Origin: Candidatus Phosphoribacter hodrii
GTDB lineage: Bacteria > Actinomycetota > Actinomycetes > Actinomycetales > Dermatophilaceae
Direction: 5' to 3'
Assembly: GCA_016707175.1 (NCBI GenBank)
Contig: JADJIB010000011.1
Location: forward strand, 97,169-161,168
Length of the DNA stretch: 64,000 nucleotides
Of the stretch, positions 1 through 10,900 are shown piece by piece. Each line of letters begins with the position of its first letter. Within the stretch, counting starts at the first letter, position 1. The notes below the pieces were generated by a model. That model ran no database searches. It saw only the letters and a list, made by a program, of their open reading frames with translations, and was not told the DNA's origin. A program made the position numbers and the translations under genes.

Positions 1-1
1 C

Positions 2-769
2 GGCCCCGGCGGGGTGGAGTTGCCTCGCGGGCCGATCATCGTGCGCTTCGACGACGTCTCCTATGCCTACCCCGGCGGCGGGCCGGTCCTGCGGGAGGTC
101 ACCCTCGACATCGCCCCGCGAGCCCGGATCGCCGTGGTGGGGGAGACCGGTTCGGGCAAGTCAACGCTGGCCAAACTGCTCACCCGACTCATGGACCCGA
201 CCGAGGGTCAGGTACTGGTCGACGGAGTGGACCTGCGACGAGTTCGCTTCTCCTCGTTGCGTTCTCGCGTGGTGCTGGTCCCGCAGGAGGGCTTCCTCTT
301 CGACGCCTCGTTGCTCGAGAACATCCGCTTCGGACGACCGGAAGCCTCGGTCGACGACGTGCACCTGGCGCTCACCGAGCTGGGGCTGGACGAGTGGGCA
401 GAAGGCCTGCCACTCGGCCTCGACACGGCGGTCGGCCAGCGCGGCGAGTCGTTGTCGGCGGGGGAGCGCCAACTCGTCGCCATCGTCCGGGCCTATCTCG
501 CCGATCCCGACCTGCTCGTCCTCGATGAGGCCACGTCTGCCGTCGACCCCTCGACCGAGGTGCGAGTCCAGCGGGCCTTGGACTCCCTCACCCGTGGCCG
601 GACGTCGATCGCCATCGCTCACCGGCTCTCCACGGCCGAAGCCGCGGACGAGGTGATCGTCGTCGACGCGGGTCGGATCGTCGAACGCGGCCCGCACGTC
701 GAGTTGGTCGACGCCGGCGGCGTGTATGCCGCGCTGCACGCCTCCTGGGCGGCCCAACAACGAGCCTGA
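2..769 (+). CDS. ABC exporter, C-terminal ATP-binding domain (5' end outside window)
   Basis: This is the nucleotide-binding domain that powers an ABC export system at the inner face of the membrane. All core motifs are visible: Walker A GETGSGKST, Q-loop region PQEGFLFDASLLENI, signature LSAGERQ, Walker B LLVLDEATS and the switch histidine in IAHRLST. The FDASLLENI stretch and the position of the domain are typical of exporters in which the ATPase follows a six-helix membrane domain on the same chain. The reading frame is open through the first base of the window with no stop, so the membrane domain is probably encoded upstream and the GTG at 14 is probably internal. The substrate cannot be told from this part. 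The gene ends with TGA at 767-769, 41 bases before the next start. Confidence 0.93.
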   Translation, partial: GPGGVELPRGPIIVRFDDVSYAYPGGGPVLREVTLDIAPRARIAVVGETGSGKSTLAKLLTRLMDPTEGQVLVDGVDLRRVRFSSLRSRVVLVPQEGFLFDASLLENIRFGRPEASVDDVHLALTELGLDEWAEGLPLGLDTAVGQRGESLSAGERQLVAIVRAYLADPDLLVLDEATSAVDPSTEVRVQRALDSLTRGRTSIAIAHRLSTAEAADEVIVVDAGRIVERGPHVELVDAGGVYAALHASWAAQQRA

Positions 770-795
770 AAGCCCTGCGAGCGCCCGATCGCACT

Positions 796-811
796 TGTAC
801 CATCTGGTACA
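796..811. promoter_or_regulatory. Palindromic operator, probably for the TetR regulator at 1263
   Basis: TGTACC-ATCT-GGTACA is a perfect 6-bp inverted repeat with a 4-base centre. Its last base is the A of the ATG of the SRPBCC gene. TACCAT at 798-803 fits a TAnnnT -10 box that would start transcription at or near 811. No Shine-Dalgarno sequence precedes the ATG, so a leaderless message is plausible. A TetR-type regulator bound here would block the promoter of its own two-gene unit. The palindrome is seen directly; the binding protein and start point are inferred. Confidence 0.7.
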
Positions 812-1266
812 TGTCTATTTCCGTCACGTCGTCAACCATCGTCAATCCGAGCCTGGCTTGGCAGGTCCTGTCGGACGTTCGAAGCTGGCCCGAGTGGCTC
901 CCGACCGTCATCGAGGTCGTCCCCGAGACCCCCGAGGCACCCGACGGGATGGGGGCGGCATACCTCGTCCGGCAGCCGCGGCTCGCGGCGGCGCGTTGGG
1001 AGATCACCGAGTGGCGTCCCGGGGCAGGCTTCACCTGGGTGTCGCGGCGGCCCGGCGTGACGACCACCGGCACCCACCAACTCGTCGAGGTCCCCGGCGG
1101 GGTCCAGGCCCAGCTCGGCATCGCCTGGAGCGGGCCGCTGGCCTGGCTCGTTCGGGCGTCGTATGGCGGGCTGACGCGGGGGTACGTCGCGAGCGAGGCG
1201 GCCGCGATCGTCGCGCAGTGCCAGGTCCAGCAGTCCGAGGGCGAGACGGCGCAGACCTCGCAGTGA
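811..1266 (+). CDS. SRPBCC-family protein (polyketide cyclase/dehydrase-like)
   Basis: The 151-residue product has the START-like layout of SRPBCC proteins: an N-terminal strand with a conserved helix (VNPSLAWQVLSDVRSWPEWLPTV), alternating beta strands in the middle (ITEWRPGAGFTWVS, TGTHQLVEV) and a long C-terminal helix after residue 115. Such proteins form a hydrophobic ligand cavity, and family members act as cyclases, hydrolases or lipid and toxin binders; no specific ligand can be assigned here. The ATG at 811 directly follows a palindromic operator and lacks a ribosome binding site. Its stop codon overlaps the GTG of the following TetR gene (GTGA), so the two are almost certainly co-translated and co-regulated. 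Confidence 0.85.
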   Translation: MSISVTSSTIVNPSLAWQVLSDVRSWPEWLPTVIEVVPETPEAPDGMGAAYLVRQPRLAAARWEITEWRPGAGFTWVSRRPGVTTTGTHQLVEVPGGVQAQLGIAWSGPLAWLVRASYGGLTRGYVASEAAAIVAQCQVQQSEGETAQTSQ

Positions 1267-1979
1267 GCCGCCGGGAGGAACTCCTGGGTCAGGTGGTGGC
1301 GTGGTTCGCGGCGCACGGGATCGGCGACACCAGCCTGCGCACCCTCGCCCGAGAACTCGGCACGAGCCATCGGATGCTCATCTATCACTTCGGGTCCCGC
1401 GAGGGTCTGCTCACCGAAGTCGTCGGCGCCGTCGAAGCCGGTGAGCGGGCAGCGCTTGCCGCCCTGCTCGAGGTGGCGCACGAGGACCCGTATGCCGCCG
1501 GCGCCGCATTCTGGACCCACGTCGCCGACGCGGCCACCACGTTCGCGCCGCTCTTCTTCGAGGTCAGCGGCTTGGCCATGCAAGGTGCTTCGTATGCCGC
1601 GGGGCTGCGATCCTGGCTCGCCGACGGCTGGTTGGACGGCTTGGCGGCGGGGTTCGAGGCAGGCGGTTTCACCCCGTCGCGGTCGCGTGAATTGGCCCAG
1701 GAGTCGCTGGCGATGGCCCGCGGTCTGCTGTTCGAACTGGCGGTTACGGGGGATCGAACGGGGGTCGACGCGGCCATGGGTCGATATGTCGAAGAAGTCC
1801 GATTCCGGGGGAATTCGTTGGGATGCATCGACATTCTGACCGGTCGGGCCATTGACGCGACGCGCGATTCGGCGCAACACTGCGAACGTTGGAACCAGCC
1901 CTCAGGTCCCCCGCCTAAGGTTCTCCCCCCGGGTTCCGCGGTATTCCTTTCGAGGTCCCATGGCCCGCTCGGTTGGTGA
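1263..1979 (+). CDS. TetR-family transcriptional regulator
   Basis: The protein has an N-terminal TetR helix-turn-helix at about residues 20-50 (DTSLRTLARELGTS then HRMLIYHFGSREGLL), with the usual YHFGSREGLL recognition-helix end. It is followed by an all-helical ligand domain ending near residue 180. The GTG start overlaps the stop of the SRPBCC gene by the GTGA pattern. The palindrome at 796-811 is a good candidate for its operator. The frame runs to 1979, giving 238 residues, but family members are usually near 190-200. The last 55 or so residues have no family character, and the end overlaps the start of the giant gene by 20 bases. Either the natural stop was lost, or a small frameshift near 1800 hides a stop such as the TGA at 1837-1839 in another frame. 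Confidence 0.88.
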   Translation: MSRREELLGQVVAWFAAHGIGDTSLRTLARELGTSHRMLIYHFGSREGLLTEVVGAVEAGERAALAALLEVAHEDPYAAGAAFWTHVADAATTFAPLFFEVSGLAMQGASYAAGLRSWLADGWLDGLAAGFEAGGFTPSRSRELAQESLAMARGLLFELAVTGDRTGVDAAMGRYVEEVRFRGNSLGCIDILTGRAIDATRDSAQHCERWNQPSGPPPKVLPPGSAVFLSRSHGPLGW

Positions 1980-4900
1980 AGTCGCGTTCAGCGACCACCC
2001 TCCCGTGTGGCGTGGCCGGGGCCCCCTGGCTCTGCTTGTGTGCTTCGCGGTGGCGGTCAGCACCCTCGTCGGCGTTCCGTCGGCGGCAGCCGCAAGCCCC
2101 GCCCCTGCGTCGACCGCCGCCGCTGCCGCGCCCCAATCCGCTGCCGGCGCGCCAGCGCTGCGTGCGCTTCCCGACGTCGGTGCCAAGCCCCTTCGGCAAC
2201 CGGTGACGACCACTGCGCAGGCGTTGCCTGCCGCAGCCGCTCGGGCTCGGATCGATGCCGCGTTGGCCCAGGCTCGGCGGCAGGCCGATGGGCAGCGCGC
2301 CGTCGCCCGCGCCCAGGCCGCGCAGTCCGCGCAGGCCGCGCAGGCCGCGCAGGCCGCCAAGGTGCGTCAGGTGCAAGACGCCAAGGCCGCTGCAGATGCG
2401 AAGATCCAAGAGGCCTTGCAAGCACTGGCGAGAGCCCTGTCGACGAGCCAGTGCACCACCGTCGGAGGAACCAACGGCACCGCCGCGTCGGTGAGCTGTC
2501 CCTTGGCCGGCGGCTCCTCAGCAACAGTGACCGGCGGCGGATCTGCTACTCCCACTCCCTTGTTGGCCACCTCGGCTGCGGCCCATCGAGGCTTCGGTGC
2601 CGCCAATGGCTTGGGCAGCGCTGACTTGGCAGCGGCGTTCGAGTCGGCCCGCGCCGACTGGGAGGCGTGGGGAGCCGACACCCGTGGGATCACCGTCAGC
2701 CTCGCCCACCTGCCCGGGGCGATGCTGGGCTCGACACTGGGTCGCCACATCGAGATCGATGCCGATGCCGCAGGTTGGGGCTGGGCCACCGTCGACCTGC
2801 GCACGGTGCTGCGCCACGAGATCGGTCACGCCCTAGGCCTGTCGCATGCAGATTCCGGGGTCATGGCAGCGACGTTGGCACCCGGCGTCAGCGTCCCGGT
2901 GCTCGGTGCCGACACGTTTGGTCCCCGCCTCGCCGCTCAGGGTCACGCGGCCCTGACCCTGTCGGGCGGCATACCTGCCGATGGTGAGCCCACGACGACG
3001 GACCCGGGCACGACCACGACTGACCCGGGCACGACGACGACTGACCCGGGCACGACGACGACTGACCCCGGTACGACGACGACTGACCCCGGTACGACGA
3101 CGACTGACCCCGGAACGACGACGACCGACCCCGGTACGACGACGACTGACCCCGGAACGACCACGGACCCGGCCGTCGAGGCAACGCCTGAAGCAGCGCC
3201 TGAGGCAACCGTGCAGGAGTCGGTCCAAGACGCTGAGGTCCAGACCGAGGTCGACCCCCGCTGGGTCGTCGAGGGAACCACCGCGGTGCTCGACCTCGGC
3301 GACGGGGTGCAGCGCGAAGGCACGATCAGCTACGACGCGACGACGGGGGAGTTGGTCTTCCAGTGGGCCGGCCGCACCGTCCGCCTGCGGGCCACCGGGG
3401 TCACCTCGGTCGTCGTCCGCGGCGGCGCTGGCACCGACAAGATCAGCATCGACCTTGAGCAGTTGCCGGACGGCAACCCGTCGGTCGAGGTGTCCATCGA
3501 GCAGTCCCTGGGATCGATCACCCTGACCGGCCTGGGCGAATCCGTCTCGCTGACGTCCGACGCAACGATGCGGCTGATCGTCAGCGGCCTGCGCGCGACC
3601 ATCGCCCTGGCCGCGCCGCAGTTGGCCGCCCTCATCGGGGCCGCGGGCTCCGACGTCGTCGTGGTCGGAGAGATCCGGTTCACCGACACCGGGGCGAGCC
3701 TGACGATCACCGCGAGGCACATCGACCTGGGGTCCTCGTCCATCGACACCCGCAGCGACCGAGGGGCGGGGGACATCCACCTCGTCGCGATCGATGAGCG
3801 GGAGGACGCCGACGCAGGGATCCGTGGCACGGGCGCCTCGTTGGCAGGAGGAGCGATCTCGCTGAAGTCCTCCGCGTCCTCGTCCCAGCGCGCAGCCGCG
3901 ACCATCGCGCTCACTGACTCACGCATCGATGCGGCCGGCGACGTCGCGCTTGACAGCGACACGACGATCGTCGCCGCAGCCGCCGACGCGGCCCACCTCA
4001 GCAGCAGCGCAACCACCGTGTTGACCGGCACCACCGTGATCTCCACTCCGGGTCGCGTCTCCCTCTCGGCTCGCAGCACCACCAACGTCACCGCCGCCGG
4101 GACCCGCTCCGGGACCGCAGTGGAGCGGCTCACCCGCGCAGCCGTCGACGGGGACACGACCATCTCGGCCACCGACCTGTCCGTCTCGGCCGAGTCCGCT
4201 GGAGTGCTCACCGTCGGGGTCCGAGCCGATCGTGCCGATGTTGGCGACCTAGCCGGCCTCTTCGCGGCCGCCCAGAAGGCTCCCGGCCAGGGTGCGGCCA
4301 ACTCGTCGTTGACCGCGGCGACCGACGCCGTCGTCTCCGGAATCCTGCGCCTCAACGCCCTGTCGGCCCACCTGTTCGCGAGCTCGATCGACCAGGCGCT
4401 CGTCACGACGACGACGGGCTCGGGGGCCGCGCTCGCGCTCAACCGGGTCGTCACCAGCACGACCGCACGCGTCGCCGACGGCGCCTCCCTGCAGTTGGGC
4501 GGGAGCGACCTGTCCGTCATGGCGACCACCGACACCACCGCCACAGCCACCGCGCTCAGTGGCCGCGGCCCGTCCCTCGGGGTTGTCGTCGGCACCAACG
4601 CCGCCGCCGCCACGCTCGGGGAGCAGGCCGACGTCACCGGCACTGGCGACCTCGTGCTGCGAGCGGCAAGCATCGACAGGCAGTCCGTTGACGCCTCGAC
4701 CGCGCTGCTGTCCTCCGCCGTTTCGACCACGGCGCAGATCGGGGCAGGCTCTCCGCTGACCACGACCGGCTCCCTCACCATCCTCGCCGAGCAGGACGCG
4801 ACCGCCACGACGACCGGGGCTGGCCTCAGCCTGACGATTAGTGAGCACCGCGTCACCACGGCAGCCGGGCGGTCTTTGCTCGTGTCGGGTGCGATCACCC

Positions 4901-7900
4901 TGTCGGGGTCGGGCCAGTCGCGGACCTCGGCGTTCTCCACCACCGGTGGCTGGGTTCCCTCCGAGCAGGGTCGGGCCGTCCTCGCCGCCCTGGGCGGCCT
5001 CCCCGGCGTCGACGTCGCCCACCCCGTCGCCCTACGCGGACAAGCCGTCAACCTCGCCCTGGCGACGGTGACGTCCCGGCTGCCGTTCGACCTTCCGATC
5101 ACCGCCGGCGGACCACTGACCGTCCTGGCCGTCATCGCGGGCTCGGCAACGGCGAGCATCGGCACCGGGCTCAACGCGGGCACCGCGCCCACCATGGCTC
5201 TCAACGTCGCCAGTCACCTCGGCGTCGTGGAGATCAACCCCAGCCGGTATGCCGCCGCAGACCTCGTCGCGCACTCCGGTCGTGGACCTCCTCGCGCGGG
5301 CGATGACTTCGCAGCGTTCGTTCCGTCCAGTTTCACCGGCTCCGTTGCCGCCAACCTTGTCAGCCGGACCACCTGGGTCCGCACCCCCGACCAGCCCCCC
5401 GTGCAGGTGATGGCCTTCTGGCCCCCCGCGGGAGCAGTGCTCGTCACAGCCGCTCTCGGCGGCACCCTGAGCGCCGACGGCGCCACCCTCACCTTTGCAC
5501 CAGGCTCGCTCCGTGCCGACGCCTGGGTGACCATGGTTCCCCGCAACACCCGCGTGCCGGGACTGCTCGCCACCTCCGCGGTCTATGACCTGCACGCTCT
5601 CGACGCTCGCTCCGGCGCGGTCATCAGCACCTTCGCCATCGCGCCCGTCCTCACCATCTCGGTGCCCGCCGGCGCCTCGCGATCGGCCGTCTACTACCTC
5701 GCCGCCGATGGGACCCTGCAGCGCCAGAACACGCGCTACGACGCAGCGGCCGGTGTCCTCACCTCAGCGCTCCCGCACTTCAGCTCCTACGTCGCGGGAT
5801 CACCGCTCGCCGGCGTCATCGGGTGGCTCGTCCCGGCCCTGGAGGGACTGCTCGCGGGTGGTACCGGACCGATCGCACTGGGCAACCTCGACCTCGGTAA
5901 CGGGATATCCCTCACTGGCGTCTCGCTCACGGTTTCGGCATTGTCGGGGAGCGTCACCAGCGCCACGGGAGTTGCCACGCTCGCAGGTGCCCTGGCCATC
6001 AACCTCACGGTGGGGTCCTGGCACCTGACCGGGTCGGCCACCCTCACCTCGACCTACACCCTGAACAACCAGGCTCTGGCCGACGGCACGCTGGCCCTGA
6101 CGGTCGAGACCCTGACGATCGACATCGCCTCGGGGACCGAGACCGTGGTGGCCCTCAGCGCCGCATCCGCCACCTTCGGTCAGCCCGCTGCTGACCTCCA
6201 GTTGACGGCCACCCTGGTGACGGCCGACTTCGGTGCGGCCTCCATCGTCAGCCTGGACGCGGGGTCGCTGACGCTCACGAGTCGCGCGGTCACCCAGGAC
6301 ATCGACCTCGAGATCACCGGCGCCAGCGCGTTGGTCGGTGCCACCGGGGTCAGCTTCACCAACGTGGCGCTGAGCTACTCCGGGGCAGCAGGCGCTCACC
6401 TCTCTGGTGCCGTGTCGGTCACCGTGGGCGGGCAGACCCTCTCGGGCTCCTTCGACGCCACCGCCTCCGGCACCGCGCTGTCCGTCAGCGTCACCGGCCT
6501 GACGATGACCCTGGCCGCAGGCACGGCGCAGTCCGTCACCCTGGCTGACGGCCACGGCACGCTCACCTTGGACGGTACGTCGGTGTCCGGCAGCCTCGGC
6601 GCCACCATCGTCGCGACCGGGCTCATTGAGGCGACGGTCACCGGGGACGTGACGATCGACACCGCCGCCGACACTGTTCAGGCCCGCCTGGCCGTCCGCG
6701 GACTGTCCATCTTCCTCGGCGGCTCGGGCGTCGGTGTCTCGCTGAGCGACGGCGTCGTCGGTCTGGTCATCGCCGCGCACGGCACAGCAGTGGAGTATGC
6801 CGTTGACGCCACCGGCATGGTCGCGCTCACCGGCGTTCCCGGCGTCACCGCCTCCGGCCTGATCCGACTGCGCCGGAGCACCTTCGCTGCCGCAGTGTCC
6901 GAGACCATCGACCTCGGCGACGGCAGCGGCCAGGTCGATGTGGTGTTCGATGCAGGAGCGGCCGATGTGTTGTCCGGCACCGGTCTGACCATCGCAGCAC
7001 TAGGCCAGTCGTTGACGGCGGATGTCTCCTTCGCCGTCTCGGCAGCGACGACGACGGTGACTGTGAGCAACCTCAGCTTCGCGGTGGGCTCGACGCTGAC
7101 CTTCGCAAACACCGGATCCGCCGGCACCCTGACCGTCTCCGCGACCTCAGTCACCGGGTCACTGTCTGGCACCCTTACCGCAACCCTTCCTGGTGTCGCC
7201 CTCACCGGCAGCTTCGCCCTCGACCTGTTGACCGATGCGGACCCGAGCGCAGCCCAGCACGTGTGGCTCACGGCCACGAACGCCTCGCTGACCATCGCCG
7301 GCCAGCAGATCGCCGCCGACGCCCTGACCGTGCAGCGCGTCACCGTCGCCGGGGTGTCGACCACGACGATCGCCATCGACAACGGTCGCTTCCAGATCCA
7401 GAGCGGAAGCACCGTCCTGCTGTCGGCCACCGCGATCACCGGGTCCTTCGACGTCACAGCCACCGGAGTCCGCGGATCCGTCTCGGCGACCATCACCTCG
7501 AACGTCGCGGGTCTGGGCTTCGCCACGAGCGTGACGGTCGAAGTTGACTCGTCGGCTCCGTTCCTGCGGGTGCAGGCTCTCGGCACGACCGTGACCGTCG
7601 CCGGGCAGGCGATCACCGCGGACCTCACGATCACTAGGGGCGTAGACACTGCGGGAGCGACCCGGTTGGCCGTCGGAATCGCCAACGGGTCCATCGACCT
7701 GGGACCCGTGCACGTCGGATCGGTCCAGGGCGCGCTCGTCGTCACGGCTGCCGGTCTGGCCGTGTCGGTCCGTGGCACCGTCACCATCGCCGTCACGGGA
7801 GTGTCTTTCACAGGAACGTTGGACGTCCTCGCCAACAGCACCGGCGTGGCGGTCGACACCTCGATCCGGGTCGGTGACGCCGATGTAGCCCTCGTGCTAC

Positions 7901-10900
7901 CGGGCGGCGCGGCATACCTGCGCGTGGCCGGCACCGACATCCACCTGGACGTCTTCGGGCAGACCCTCTCTGGCGACCTCGTCGTGGAGCAGACGAGCAC
8001 GACCACAACCACGGTGACCGTGTCGAACGCTGCGCTGTCCCTCGCCGGTGGCCTCGCGACCCTCACCGGCGCCACCGCGACCTTCACCATCGACGCCACC
8101 GGTCTAGTCGGCTCGTTCACGGGTGCGATGGGGCTCACCCTCCCGGGCATTCAGGTCGGCGGAACCGTCAGCGCCGACATCAACACCGCTGCCGGCACAG
8201 TCCGGATCGGTGGCGTCAGCCTGGACGTCCTCGTGGGCGGGGTGCATCTGCTCGGCGAGCTGTGGTTCGCTCGCACGCCGACCGCCGTCGAGTTGACGCT
8301 GGTCGGGGTGAGCCTCGATCTGGGTGGGTTCGTCACGATCGCGTCGGCGACCGGCTCGTTCTCGATCTCAGCGGCGGGCGTGTCCGGCGAGATCACTGCC
8401 ACCGCCATGGTCGTGGTCCCGGATCTGCTCAGCCTGACGGCGTCCGTCACGATCGCTCTGGACACCAGCGTGGGCCGACTGCGGATTGAGCTCCTCGGAG
8501 TCGATGCCTCCGTCGCCGGGCTCGGGCGCCTCACCGGCGACCTGGCGTTCGAGCGAGTGCTGGCAGCCGACGGGACAACGCGGACGGTGATCGCGCTGGC
8601 CGACGCGACGGCATACCTCGGCACCTCGAGCACGGCGGCACTGAACAACGGGGAGGGTGTGCTCGTCCTCGGCTCCGGCGGGATCGCGGGCTACGTCTCA
8701 GGAACGACAGACGTCTCCGCCGCTAACGTGGGGATCAGCGGTTCGGTGCTCCTGCAGGTCAACACCAGTGGCGCCCCGGTCGACGTCTCCGTGGTCGTGG
8801 GTGGGGCCACTGTCTCGGTGAAGTTCGCGAGCCCCGACGACGTCTTCGCCATCTCGGTGTCCGACCTGAGCCTCAACATCGCCGACGTCCTCACGATCGA
8901 GGGCAACGTCACCTTCAGCGACACGACGATGACCATCAACGGCACGCCGACCCAGGTGCAGTCCTTCGCGGGCACCGGGTTGACGCTCTTCCTCGGTCGC
9001 GGGCCGGCCAAGCTCAGCAGTGGCGCGATCAACCCGCTCGCGATGGGTGTCCTGCTCAGCGACGCCACGATCGGGTTGCTGTCCTTCGGCGGCGGTTACG
9101 CCCTCGTCGCCACCGGCGTCGTCAGCCTCCTGGGCATCACCGGCGTGACGATCACCGGGACGACGAGCGTTCGCATCAACACGACGGGCTCGGCGATCAA
9201 CCAATCAGTCTCGATCCCGGGCAGCACCGACCCGCCGGTGGAGATCGTCTTCGCCGACACCGCGACCGTGACTGACTTCTCCGTGACGGCCGCGACCCTG
9301 GCCATGGGTGGCCAGAGCCTCACTGGTGACTTCTCCTTCTCGCGGGTCGGCACGGACGTCGTCGTGAGTGCGCAGAACGTCGCCCTCTCCTTCGGAACGG
9401 CAGCCGCGGTCACCAACATCTCGGGGTCGCTCCTGCTGGGCTCCAGTGGCGTCGCCGGGCAACTGAGCGCCCACCTGGCGATCTCTGCTCTCGCCCTCGA
9501 GGTCGACGGCCACATCGCGCTCAACACCACTGGTACCGCGGTCAACCGGACTGTCGGAACGGTTGTCTTCGATCTGCCGGCCGGGCCATATGTCCGGGTC
9601 GAGGCCTCGAACCTCACGCTGACGATCCTTGGCCAGCAGTTGCAGGCCGACCTGGCCGTCGAGCGCGGCGTGGCGGCGGACGGCAGCGCGATCACCATCA
9701 TCGGTCTGAACGACGTCAGCATCACCCTTGGCGTTGGGACCCAGGGCCTGTCGCTCACGAATGGCAGCGGTCTGTTGGTCAGCAGCGCCGCGGGGTTGGC
9801 CGGCGAGGTCTCCGGCACGGTTGCCCGCTTGCTGGGCAGTGGGGTCAGCCTCACCGGGTCGCTGCGTCTGGCGATCAATGCGACGGCCGCCGCGGTCAAC
9901 CGGACCTTCACGGTCGACGGGGTGCAGCAGTCCCTGTCGTTGCCAGCTGGGCCCTATCTGCGCTTCGAGGGGATTGGGCTCACGCTCACCGTCCTCGGCC
10001 AGAGCCTCTCCGCTGATGTTGTCGTCGAGCGAGTCGCTGCGGTCACCGCGGCCGGCGTCGCCGACCCGACCCGGCAGGTCCTGCGGATCGGGGCCACCAA
10101 CGTCAGCGCAGCGCTCGGCGGCGACCCCGCTCTGATCACCCTGACGAACGGCACGGCGCTCTTCCTTCTCACGGCGGACGGGTTCGCCGGTCGGGTGACC
10201 GGCACGGTGACCGTGGCCGTGCCGCAGGTCGGACTCTCCGGCGCTCTGGCGGTCGAATTCAACACCGGGACGCTGGCCGTAGAGCAATCGTTCACGATCG
10301 CCGGAGCCACCACGACGCTGACACTGCCCGCCGGCCAGTACGTCCGTGTCGCCGGCACGGCCATCAGCCTGGACATGCTCGGCCAGCACCTGTCGGCCGA
10401 CGTTGTCGTGACCCGCACCGAGACCTCCGGGGTCGTGACCCTCACGGTCGCGCTGGAGAACCTGGTGCTGCGGTTGGGGGGCACGTCGGGCGCGCCGCCG
10501 CTGACTGCCACCCAGAAGACCGGAACCACCGCGACCTTCGACCTGACGGCGGCCGGGGTCAGCGGCACGGTCGAGGTGACCATCGCCGTGACCGCGCCGG
10601 GAGTGGCGTTCTCGGGCGACTTCGCTCTCACCTTCAACACGGCGGCCGGCACGAAGTTCGTCCGCCTGGGTGGCACCGCGGTGAACCTCACCGTGGCTGG
10701 ACAGACGGTCTCGGGCGACTTCACGTTCGAGCAGGTGACCAACGCGGCGGGTGGCTCGGTCGTCCGGGTCGGCATCGCGAACGGTCGTCTGGCGTTCGGC
10801 CCGGTGCTCGATCCGATCATCACCGCGTCAGGTGGTATCGGGATGTTCGTCGTCTCCGGTGCCGGCGTCGCCGGGAGTCTCGCCGCAACCGTCACGGTCG

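Noticed and set aside
1852..1959. TTG start for the giant protein 36 codons upstream
   Set aside because: It would place an Arg-rich, family-free stretch before a good signal peptide. ATG 1960 has a ribosome site and gives a normal signal peptide length.
3007..3171. CRISPR-like or non-coding repeat array
   Set aside because: The units are contiguous, without spacers, in frame, and vary only at third codon positions.
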